In this document: positions 52,171 to 59,310 of the stretch, piece by piece
How positions within the stretch are numbered: position 1 is the stretch's first letter
Layout: each line of letters begins with the position of its first letter
Origin: an uncultured Rhodopila sp.
Lineage (GTDB): Bacteria; Pseudomonadota; Alphaproteobacteria; Acetobacterales; Acetobacteraceae
Reading direction: 5' to 3'
Length of the DNA stretch: 61,422 bases
Assembly (NCBI RefSeq): GCF_903944925.1
Contig: NZ_CAJATU010000040.1
Coordinates: 1 to 61,422, forward strand
Notes under the pieces: model-generated
The model's database searches: none
Seen by the model: only the letters and a program-made list of their open reading frames with translations
Told to the model about the DNA's origin: nothing
Made by a program: the position numbers and the translations under genes

Positions 52171-53457
52171 TCAGCCGGCGGACGCCTCGGCGAGCAATCT
52201 GCGCCGGATCTGTTTCCGGCGCAGCGGCCGCAACACGAACAGCGCCAGCAGCACCACCGCGACATTGGTCGCGGCCGCGACCAGAAAGACCGCCTCCCAC
52301 CCGCCGGCCGCGGTTTTCAGCACGTTGGCAAGCGGTACCAGGAAGGCCGAAGTTCCTTTCGCGGTATACAGCAGGCTGGCGTTGGCAGTGGCGTAGCGCG
52401 GTCCGAACGTGTCGGTGCAGGTGGACGGGAACAGCGAAAAAATCTCGCCCCAGGTGAAAAAGATCAGGCCCGCGCAGATGACGAACGTCCATGGCGTCTG
52501 GCCTGCCACCGCCAGCAGCCAATAGCTGATCGCCCCGAGGGTGAAGGCAACCGCCATCGTAGGCTCCCGCCCGATTCGGTCGGACAGGGCGCCGAAGGCC
52601 GGACGGGCGGCGCCGTTGAGCACGTTGTCCACTACCAGGGCCACGCTCAGCGTGCTGGCGCCGAAAAAGATCGCGGTCGTGGAGATGCCGAAATCCTTGG
52701 CAATCGGGCCAAGTTGGGCCGTGGCCATCAGGCCGCTGGCCGAGACGCAGACAAACATCACGTACATCAGCCAAAACACCGGCGAGCGCAGCATCTCCGT
52801 GCTGGTGACGCTGCCGGCGGCTTGCTGCAGCCGGGCGGAAGGCGGCGGCATCCGAACCTGGCCATCCGGCCCGTGCAGCAGGCAGGCGACTGCGACCAGG
52901 ATCACCGCCTGGCCGATACCGAACCACAGAAAGGCCTGCTGATAGCCGGCCGCCGCGATGGTTATGCGGATCGGGATGACCGACAGCGCCGCGCCCGCGC
53001 CGAATCCCGCGGCGGTGAGCCCGACCGCAAGTCCGCGGCGATCAGGATACCACTTCACCGCGTTGCCGACGCAGGTGGCATAGATCGCACCGGCTCCGGT
53101 GCCGGATAATGCGGCCCCGGCATATAGCAGCACGAGCGAATCGGCGAACGCGTTGATTGCCCAGCCGAACCCGACGAGCACCCCGCCCGTCGCGATCGCA
53201 AGGCCTGGGCCTCGGCGCGGGCCTAGCCGGTCGACGATCGCGCCGGCCGCGGGGGTCAGCCAGGTTTCCGTGGCGATGAAAATGCTGAATGCCCACTGGA
53301 TTTCAGCCAGGCTCCAGCCGCGGGCGACGTGGATGGGATCGACGAACAGCGTCCATGCATATTGCAGGTTGGCGATCAGCGCCATGCACAGGACACCGAG
53401 CCAAAGCTGAATCCGACGGCCGGGCAAGCGCGACGGCGGCGATTTGACTACCGGCAA
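52171..53457 (-). CDS. OFA-family MFS transporter (oxalate/formate antiporter type)
   Basis: The 428-residue protein has 12 helices and the OFA-family features: MALIANLQYAWTLFVDPIHV in helix 1, WSLAEIQWAFSIFIATETWL, YAGAALSGTGAGAIYATCVG, and FFTWGEIFSLFPSTCTDTFG in the later half. The oxalate-formate exchanger OxlT is the best-known member, but many OFA proteins move other monocarboxylates, so the substrate is uncertain. No oxalate decarboxylation genes are in the window. It is divergent from an exported protein gene with about 190 bases between, and upstream of a CDF gene on the same strand. Confidence 0.85.
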   Translation of the reverse strand: MPVVKSPPSRLPGRRIQLWLGVLCMALIANLQYAWTLFVDPIHVARGWSLAEIQWAFSIFIATETWLTPAAGAIVDRLGPRRGPGLAIATGGVLVGFGWAINAFADSLVLLYAGAALSGTGAGAIYATCVGNAVKWYPDRRGLAVGLTAAGFGAGAALSVIPIRITIAAAGYQQAFLWFGIGQAVILVAVACLLHGPDGQVRMPPPSARLQQAAGSVTSTEMLRSPVFWLMYVMFVCVSASGLMATAQLGPIAKDFGISTTAIFFGASTLSVALVVDNVLNGAARPAFGALSDRIGREPTMAVAFTLGAISYWLLAVAGQTPWTFVICAGLIFFTWGEIFSLFPSTCTDTFGPRYATANASLLYTAKGTSAFLVPLANVLKTAAGGWEAVFLVAAATNVAVVLLALFVLRPLRRKQIRRRLLAEASAG

Positions 53458-53648
53458 AGCCGCATTCCGTACGCAGGTATCTGATCCATATTATTCTGCT
53501 CTCAGTTCGTGCACACGCAATCAAAACCCCCGCAGGGTGTCCAGTCATAAGCGCTTGGCGACGAATTTTGTTCCCGGCGAAATCCGCCATGGCGGCGCGG
53601 TTCGAAGCACGCTATTGAGTGTTTGCAATCGATTAAAAGGAGATGTGT

Positions 53649-54158
53649 ATGCGCCGACTCATGAGTGCCGCTGTTGCGCTGACCATGCTGTCCGCTCAGC
53701 CGGTTCTGGCGGAGCGTCAATGCGCTTCATTGGCGGACCAGTCAGCGTTCGAGGTGCAGGCTTTGCGCAGCGAGCTGATGGTGCTGGCGACCGGATGCCA
53801 CAACGACGCACAGTACAATGCGTTCATCCACCGCTTCCAGGGCGATCTCCAGGCCAATGAGCGGTTGATCAACGCGTATTTCCAGCATCGCTACGGTCGC
53901 GCCGGGCAGACCGAGCATGACCGCTTCGTGACCGAACTGGCCAATGCGATGTCCCGCCAGGGCAGCGACATGGGTGGCGACTTCTGCCCGCGCAACGGGC
54001 TTATCTTCAACGAGGTGCTGGCGCTGGATTCGCCGACGGAGCTGACGGATTTCGCCGCCGGCAAGAATCTGGTGCCGGCGTCGATCGAAATCTGCGCACC
54101 GGTGGCGTCCAGCTCGGCCTCGGCCCGGAAGACGCAGGGGAAGGTCACCAAGAAGTAG
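53649..54158 (+). CDS. Exported protein of unknown function
   Basis: The 169-residue protein has a Sec signal peptide (MRRLMSAAVALTMLSAQPVL) with likely cleavage after LA (PVLAERQ). The mature part contains four cysteines, likely forming two disulfides in the periplasm (RQCASLAD, ATGCHNDA, GDFCPRNG, IEICAPVA), and a mainly helical body (FEVQALRSELMVL). AGGAG lies six bases before this ATG and touches the ATG at 53643, which decides the start. It resembles hypothetical proteins of Acetobacteraceae, with no known function. A REP-like palindrome follows the stop codon. Confidence 0.7.
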   Translation: MRRLMSAAVALTMLSAQPVLAERQCASLADQSAFEVQALRSELMVLATGCHNDAQYNAFIHRFQGDLQANERLINAYFQHRYGRAGQTEHDRFVTELANAMSRQGSDMGGDFCPRNGLIFNEVLALDSPTELTDFAAGKNLVPASIEICAPVASSSASARKTQGKVTKK

Positions 54159-54174
54159 GCCGGCGACGCTACCC

Positions 54175-54204
54175 GTCATGGCCGGGACACGCCCCGGCCA
54201 TAAC
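54175..54204. repeat. REP-like palindrome, copy 3
   Basis: GTCATGGCCGGG (54175-54186) pairs with CCCGGCCATAAC (54193-54204) with one mismatch. The stem is the same family as at 29824-29856 and 35312-35384. It sits between convergent genes 17 bases after the upstream stop. Confidence 0.7.
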
Positions 54205-54233
54205 GGCTGACGTTCAGGCCGGCGGAAAGCCTC

Positions 54234-54695
54234 TTACGGCGTTACCGTAACCGCGACCTTGATCCTTGCCTCGCCGGGGATGAGCTTCACCGTGAATGAA
54301 TCGCTGCCGGCGAAGCGGCGATCCGGCGTGTAGTCGATCCGGGTGTCGTCGCCGACTTCGTGGATCAGCACGGATCCGTGTTCCGGCCGGGCGACCAGAA
54401 GCCCCGCGTCGAACGGTTTCGTCCCCGCCTGGCGCAGGCGCAGGCCGCACCAGCCGCCGTCATTTGCCACTTTGATCGTCGCGGCGGTGGTGGTTCCGCC
54501 GGCCGGATCGACCCCGGGGGCCTCGCAGACTTTCGCCGCCCCGGCGAGATCCGCGGCATAGACCCGCTGCGTCGACCCGGCGGGGCCACCGGGGGTGTTG
54601 TTGCAGGCCGCAAGCAGCCCGCTGGAGGCCAGAAGGGCAATGCAGGCCACGCGCGGCAAGGTGGCCCGAACGGGAGCCGGCCGGTTATCAGTCAT
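54234..54695 (-). CDS. Small lipoprotein of unknown function
   Basis: From the ATG at 54695 the protein has 153 residues, with a signal peptide ending in the lipobox LAAC (Cys31, GLLAACNNTPG). The mature part has an extended Gly/Pro/Thr linker, then a beta-rich region with two cysteines (AKVCEAPGV, GGWCGLRLR) and the pattern DYTPDRRFAGSDSFTVKLIP. The latter resembles the FTVxxI edge strand of cadherin- or bacterial Ig-like domains (Ig_7/VCBS type). It could sit in the outer membrane and bind a partner. The longer frame upstream (to 55034) overlaps blc and is not supported. Confidence 0.65.
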   Translation of the reverse strand: MTDNRPAPVRATLPRVACIALLASSGLLAACNNTPGGPAGSTQRVYAADLAGAAKVCEAPGVDPAGGTTTAATIKVANDGGWCGLRLRQAGTKPFDAGLLVARPEHGSVLIHEVGDDTRIDYTPDRRFAGSDSFTVKLIPGEARIKVAVTVTP

Positions 54696-54784
54696 ATCGT
54701 CTGCGCCTCTACCTAATATTGATGCCTGGAGGGACCGAGTCGCGGATTCGGTCCGGAAGCGCGCAGATAGACCGGTTCTCGCGG

Positions 54785-55354
54785 CTATTGGAAGCCGGGA
54801 TTGCCGATTTGCCCGGGAGTTTGCGGGACGCGGCGGAACAGGCCGGGATCGTAGCCCTGGTCCCGCAGCCGGTTCAGCAGGGACTCGTAGGTGGAGTCGT
54901 CGATGACGGGATCGCGCGCCAGTATCCAGCCGTAGCCACGGCCCGGGTAGCCGACCAGCGCAGTGCGGTAGTCCGGGTCCACATAAAGAATAAGGTATGA
55001 CAGATAGACCGGCCAGAACGGGCTCTCCCGCCACCTCGCGTTGCCGGTGCCGGGCACGACGTAGCCGCCCATGGTGAAGCTGGACGGCTCCGCGCTGAAA
55101 TCCTTCTTGCGGGCGTTGTAGACGTCCTTCAGGCCGCCGCCGGGCTGGAAGCTGACGTCGAAGTAGCTGCCCACGTTCCCGTTTTCGGCGAAGTACGGGA
55201 TGTTGGCGATGACGTACCAGCGGCCGGCATAGCGGTCGAGATCCACAGTCGGCGCCAGCGCCAAAGGCTTCGGGTCCGCCGCGCAGGCGGTGATCAGCGC
55301 CAGGGCGATGACGGCGGCGGCCGGAACGAGCAGTTTACGTGCGGAGAATGCCAT
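54785..55354 (-). CDS. blc: Blc-like outer-membrane lipocalin
   Basis: The 189-residue lipoprotein has a signal with lipobox ending at Cys24 ([15 protein letters not shown]). It is followed by the lipocalin motif [20 protein letters not shown] (GxW), the strand pair [20 protein letters not shown], and the late helix [19 protein letters not shown]. Bacterial lipocalins carry lipids or hydrophobic compounds in the periplasm or outer membrane, often under stress. The ATG at 55354 is followed by the signal peptide; the longer frame upstream (55501) overlaps the glyQ region. It is divergent from glyQ, with 112 bases between. Confidence 0.88.
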   Translation of the reverse strand: MAFSARKLLVPAAAVIALALITACAADPKPLALAPTVDLDRYAGRWYVIANIPYFAENGNVGSYFDVSFQPGGGLKDVYNARKKDFSAEPSSFTMGGYVVPGTGNARWRESPFWPVYLSYLILYVDPDYRTALVGYPGRGYGWILARDPVIDDSTYESLLNRLRDQGYDPGLFRRVPQTPGQIGNPGFQ

Positions 55355-55466
55355 GCTGCTGATACGGAACGGCACCGCGGATGGATCATCGGGGATCAGC
55401 CGGCTTGCCGAGGTCAGGCCCCGGTGCTTAATGGCGCCCCACGCCTCGACCTGCCCCGGGACAATG

Positions 55467-56330
55467 ATGACCGCGACCGCCCCCAGTTTCCAGGACATCA
55501 TCCTGCGCCTGCACGGCTTCTGGTCGGCTCAAGGCTGCGTCATCCTGCAGCCGTACGACGTCGAGATGGGCGCCGGAACCTTCCACCCCGCCACCACGCT
55601 GCGCGCCCTGGGGCCAAAGCCGTGGCGCGCCGCCTATGTGCAGCCGAGCCGCCGCCCCACCGACGGCCGCTACGGCGAAAACCCCAACCGCCTGCAGCAT
55701 TACTATCAGTACCAGGTGATCATGAAGCCGTCCCCCGCCGACGCGCAGGACCTCCTGCTCGCCTCCTACCGGGAGATCGGCCTCGACCCGCTGCGGCACG
55801 ATTTCCGGTTTGTCGAGGACGATTGGGAAAGCCCGACCCTCGGCGCCTGGGGGCTGGGCTGGGAGGTCTGGTGCGACGGCATGGAAGTCGGCCAGTTCAC
55901 CTATTTCCAGCAGGTCGGCGGCATCCCGGTCACCTTCCCCAGCTTCGAGATGACCTACGGCCTGGAACGCCTGGCGATGTATGTGCAGGACCGGGAGAAC
56001 GTGTTCGACATCGACTTCAACGGCGCGGGCGTGAGCTACGGCGACGTGTTCCTGCGGGCGGAACGCGAATACAGCGCGCATAACTTCGAGTTCGCCGACA
56101 CCGCGATGTTGTCCCGCCACTTCGCGGATGCCGAGGGCGAGTGCGCCGCGCTGCTGGAGCGCAGGCTCGCCCTGCCGGCCTACGACCAGTGCATCAAGGC
56201 GAGCCACCTGTTCAACCTGCTGGACGCCCGCAGCGTGATCAGCGTGACCGAACGCGCCGCCTATATCGCCCGGGTAAGGACACTGGCGAAGGGATGCTGC
56301 GAGGCCTGGGTGGCGGGCGAGGCGGCGTGA
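55467..56330 (+). CDS. glyQ: Glycyl-tRNA synthetase alpha subunit
   Basis: The 287-residue protein matches GlyQ along its length: [80 protein letters not shown] and [12 protein letters not shown]. It contributes the aminoacylation active site of the alpha2-beta2 synthetase. The start at 55467 gives the family N-terminus; the frame is open upstream into the opposite-strand blc gene. Its stop codon overlaps the start of a small ORF (TGATG), and instead of glyS the next genes are that ORF and vapB-vapC, which is unusual. Confidence 0.96.
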   Translation: MTATAPSFQDIILRLHGFWSAQGCVILQPYDVEMGAGTFHPATTLRALGPKPWRAAYVQPSRRPTDGRYGENPNRLQHYYQYQVIMKPSPADAQDLLLASYREIGLDPLRHDFRFVEDDWESPTLGAWGLGWEVWCDGMEVGQFTYFQQVGGIPVTFPSFEMTYGLERLAMYVQDRENVFDIDFNGAGVSYGDVFLRAEREYSAHNFEFADTAMLSRHFADAEGECAALLERRLALPAYDQCIKASHLFNLLDARSVISVTERAAYIARVRTLAKGCCEAWVAGEAA

Positions 56331-56506
56331 TGGAAGATGCGAACGACAACCCTACCGCTTGCAGTAGTTCGAACGGGCTGCCTCACGACCGCGGGACTCT
56401 TAAGGCGCAGCTTCTGAAGATAGCATGTGAGATCAAGGCTAACCTGCCCGACGACATGACCTCGGACCATAGCTGGCTTTACGATGACGAGACGGGTTTG
56501 CCATGA
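56330..56506 (+). CDS. Short ORF matching only the C-terminal tail of VapB
   Basis: This 58-residue ORF starts at an ATG sharing one base with the glyQ stop (TGATG). Its second half, LLKIACEIKANLPDDMTSDH followed by SWLYDDETGLP, is nearly the same as the tail of the intact vapB antitoxin 85 bases downstream (LWAIAGEIKANMPDDVTSDH then SWLYDEDTGLPK), about 26 of 33 identical. The N-terminal 25 residues are unrelated and lack the DNA-binding part. It could be the remnant of an older vapB copy or a working mini-antitoxin, since VapB tails are the part that binds VapC. It would be made whenever glyQ is translated. The nucleotide match is also clear in this stretch. Confidence 0.6.
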   Translation: MEDANDNPTACSSSNGLPHDRGTLKAQLLKIACEIKANLPDDMTSDHSWLYDDETGLP

Positions 56507-56590
56507 TGATGGCGGCTGCTAGTGCCATCGCGTGTGGCATTTGTCACCACGTTCTACCATAATGACCGAACGATCTACCAGGAGGTCGAT

Positions 56591-56851
56591 ATGGGCACTC
56601 AACTGAACATCAAGAGCGAGGATGCGTACCGCCTGGCGTCCCGCTTGTCTGAATTGACTGGTGAAAGCCTGACCGCGGTCGTCACCAAGGCGCTTCGAAC
56701 AGAACTCGATCGTGAGCAGCGGCTTCGCGATCAGGCGGCTTTGGAGGAGAAGCTTTGGGCAATCGCCGGTGAGATCAAGGCGAACATGCCGGATGATGTC
56801 ACGTCCGATCACAGTTGGCTGTATGACGAAGACACGGGCTTGCCGAAGTGA
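56591..56851 (+). CDS. vapB: VapB-type antitoxin (Rv0623/PSK-like)
   Basis: The 86-residue protein begins MGTQLNIKSEDAYRLASRLS, with the TQLNIK and EDAYRLA(S/R)xL segments typical of PSK-type VapB antitoxins. It has LTAVVTKALRTELDREQRLR as the dimer and DNA-binding region and an acidic tail EIKANMPDDVTSDHSWLYDE that blocks the toxin. GGAGG lies a few bases before the ATG at 56591. Its stop overlaps the vapC GTG start by four bases, so the pair is translationally coupled. It should repress its own promoter as a VapBC complex. It lies between glyQ and glyS, so any promoter within it would also feed glyS. Confidence 0.9.
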   Translation: MGTQLNIKSEDAYRLASRLSELTGESLTAVVTKALRTELDREQRLRDQAALEEKLWAIAGEIKANMPDDVTSDHSWLYDEDTGLPK

Positions 56852-57243
56852 TCATCGATTCCTCGGCCGTGCTTGCAATCGTTTTGCGGGAACCGGATGG
56901 ACGGCGTTACCTCCGGGCCGTTCTGACCGCGGCACCGCGCCGGATGTCTGTCTCGAATTGGCTCGAATCGACGATGGTGGTGGATCGCCGAGGAAATCCT
57001 ATCGCCGTCCATCGGCTGGAGGATTTCATGCAGGGTGCCGAGATCGAATTGATGCCGGTATCGCTGGCACAGGGAGAGCTTGCGCGGCGCGCTTGGCGGA
57101 CATATGGACGCGGCATTCACCCGGCGCGCCTGAACTATGGCGATTGCTTCGCGTATGCGCTCGCGAAGGACACGCGCGAACCCCTGCTGTTCAAAGGCAA
57201 TGATTTCGCGCAAACCGACGTCGAGCCGGCGCTCAGGGACTGA
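56848..57243 (+). CDS. vapC: VapC PIN-domain ribonuclease toxin
   Basis: The 131-residue protein begins IIDSSAVLAIVLREPDGRRY at a GTG start and carries the four PIN acidic residues: Asp4, Glu40 (NWLESTM), Asp99 (LNYGDCFAYALAK) and Asp119 (FKGNDFAQTD). It is a complete VapC, so it should cleave RNA (often tRNA or rRNA) in the cytoplasm when VapB is lost. It ends three bases before the glyS start codon, making glyS translation depend on ribosomes leaving vapC. It is one of the few cases I can point to where a TA pair sits between the two glycyl-tRNA synthetase genes. Confidence 0.92.
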   Translation: MIIDSSAVLAIVLREPDGRRYLRAVLTAAPRRMSVSNWLESTMVVDRRGNPIAVHRLEDFMQGAEIELMPVSLAQGELARRAWRTYGRGIHPARLNYGDCFAYALAKDTREPLLFKGNDFAQTDVEPALRD

Positions 57244-57246
57244 CTG

Positions 57247-59298
57247 ATGGCGGAACTCTTTATCGAACTGTTCAGCGAGGAAATCCCGGCGCGCATGCAG
57301 CGCGGCGCGGCGGCCGAACTTGAACGCGCCATCACCGCGGCCCTGTCCGCCATTGCGCCATCCAACGTTGCCACCTGGTTCGGCCCCCGCCGCATCGCTC
57401 TGCGTGCCGAGGTCGCTTCGGAAGTCGCCGCCGCCAGTTCCACCGAGCGCGGCCCGCGCGCGTCCGCCCCCGAACAGGCTCTCACCGGCTTTCTGAAAAA
57501 GCACAACGCCAAGCGCGACCAGCTTCGGCAGGAGGGCGACTACTGGGTGCTGGACAAGCGCGCCGAAGCCGTCTCCGCCGCCGAACTGATCGCCGGGGCG
57601 ATGCCGGGGCTGCTGCGCCGCTTCCCCTGGCCGAAATCAATGCGCTGGGGGGGCACCAGCAGCTTCGTCTGGGTCCGCCCGCTGCGCCGGATCATCTGCC
57701 TGCTGGACGGCGAAATCGTGCCATTCGATCTGCGCGACGGCGCGGATGACGGTCACGGCCTGGCCAGCGGCAACCTGACCGAGGGCCACCGCTTTCACGC
57801 CCCTGGCGCGTTCGCCGTCACCGGCGCGGCCAACTGGAAGGAGTCCCTGCTGAAGCACCGCGTCCTGGTCGACGCCGCCCACCGCAAGCAGGTCATCGCC
57901 GATCGGCTGGCGGGGCTGGCAGCGGAGAAGCATCTGGTGACGGTGGAGGATGCGGGCCTGCTCGACGAAGTGGCCGGCCTGGTCGAATGGCCGGTGCCGC
58001 ATCTCGGCCGCATCGCCGAGGAACACATGGACCTGCCGCCGGAGGTGATGCAGGTCTCGATGCGGGTCAACCAGCGCTATTTCGCACTGCGCACGGAGGA
58101 CGGTGCCGCCGCCCCGCTGTTTGCGTTTGTCGCCAATATCCAGGCGGACGATGACGGAGCGACCATAATCGCCGGCAACGAGCGGGTGCTGCGGGCGCGG
58201 TTCGCCGACGCACGGCATTTCTGGGACCTCGACCGCAAGACAAGGCTGGAAAGCCGCGTGCCGGCGCTCGACAAGATCACCTTCCAGGCGAAGCTGGGCA
58301 CCCAGGGCGAGCGCGTCCGCCGGCTGACCGTGCTGGCTGCGACGATCGCACCGCTGGTAGGCGCCGATGCCACGCTGGCCGCCCGCGCCGCCGAACTGGC
58401 GAAGGCGGATCTGGTGACCGGGATGGTGGGGGAGTTCCCGGAACTCCAGGGCGTTATGGGGCGGTATTACGCGCTGCATGACGGCGAACCGGCCGAGGTC
58501 GCCGATGCGATCCGCGACCACTATGCGCCGCGCGGCCCGGCTGAACCTGTGCCGTCCGCTCCGGTTTCGATCGCCGTCGCACTGGCCGACAAGCTGGATC
58601 AACTGACCGGCTTCTTTGCCATCGGGGAAAAGCCCACCGGGTCGGGCGATCCGTACGCGCTGCGGCGCGCCGCGCTCGGGGTGATCCGGATCATCCGGGA
58701 GAACCGCCTGCGCGTGCATCTGCGCGCCTTGCTGTCAGCCGCCTGCGCCGATGAGGATACGGTCGAGGCGGTGTTCGGGTTCATTATCGAGCGGCTGGTG
58801 GTGCAACTGCGTGCGGACGGTGCCCGCTATGACGTGCTGAATGCCGTTTTCGGCGCCAAGGGACTCGACAGTGCCAAGGCGGACGACCTGGTGGCGCTGC
58901 TGACCTTGACCGACGCGGTCGCCGCGCTGCTGCAGTCGCCGGATGGCGCCAACCTGCTGACCGCCTACCGTCGCGCTGCCAACATTCTCCGCATCGAGGA
59001 GCGCAAGGATGGACCCTATGATACGCAACCAAATGCAGATCTGTTCCGTGAAGCCGCGGAAATTGATTTGGATCATGCGCTGAACGCCTCGGCTGACGTA
59101 ATCTTTCTGATCAGGGAGGAAGCGTATGGCCAAGCCATGGGCAACATGTCAGGACTACGCGCGCCTCTGGATGCGTTTTTTGAACAAGTCACTGTCAACG
59201 CTCCTGATCCCGCCCTTCGCGGCAATCGGCTGCGAGTTCTCGCCCGCGTTCGGTCCATAATGGACCAGATCGCTGATTTTTCCCGTATTGAAGGCTAA
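57247..59298 (+). CDS. glyS: Glycyl-tRNA synthetase beta subunit
   Basis: The 683-residue protein is a full GlyS: AELFIELFSEEIPARMQRGA at the start, FPWPKSMRWGGTSSFVWVRP, EVMQVSMRVNQRYFALRTED, ALADKLDQLTGFFAIGEKPT, and DPYALRRAALGVIRII in the HD-like domain, then the C-terminal DALR-type anticodon-binding end (DVIFLIREEAYGQAMGNMSG). It binds tRNA-Gly in complex with GlyQ. It starts three bases after the vapC stop, so it belongs to the same transcript. Twelve bases after its stop begins ppdK. Confidence 0.96.
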   Translation: MAELFIELFSEEIPARMQRGAAAELERAITAALSAIAPSNVATWFGPRRIALRAEVASEVAAASSTERGPRASAPEQALTGFLKKHNAKRDQLRQEGDYWVLDKRAEAVSAAELIAGAMPGLLRRFPWPKSMRWGGTSSFVWVRPLRRIICLLDGEIVPFDLRDGADDGHGLASGNLTEGHRFHAPGAFAVTGAANWKESLLKHRVLVDAAHRKQVIADRLAGLAAEKHLVTVEDAGLLDEVAGLVEWPVPHLGRIAEEHMDLPPEVMQVSMRVNQRYFALRTEDGAAAPLFAFVANIQADDDGATIIAGNERVLRARFADARHFWDLDRKTRLESRVPALDKITFQAKLGTQGERVRRLTVLAATIAPLVGADATLAARAAELAKADLVTGMVGEFPELQGVMGRYYALHDGEPAEVADAIRDHYAPRGPAEPVPSAPVSIAVALADKLDQLTGFFAIGEKPTGSGDPYALRRAALGVIRIIRENRLRVHLRALLSAACADEDTVEAVFGFIIERLVVQLRADGARYDVLNAVFGAKGLDSAKADDLVALLTLTDAVAALLQSPDGANLLTAYRRAANILRIEERKDGPYDTQPNADLFREAAEIDLDHALNASADVIFLIREEAYGQAMGNMSGLRAPLDAFFEQVTVNAPDPALRGNRLRVLARVRSIMDQIADFSRIEG

Positions 59299-59310
59299 AA
59301 GAGGTCCGAC

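Noticed and set aside
52171..53457. Definite oxalate:formate antiporter
   Set aside because: OFA family is broad and no oxalate metabolism genes are nearby; only the family is supported.
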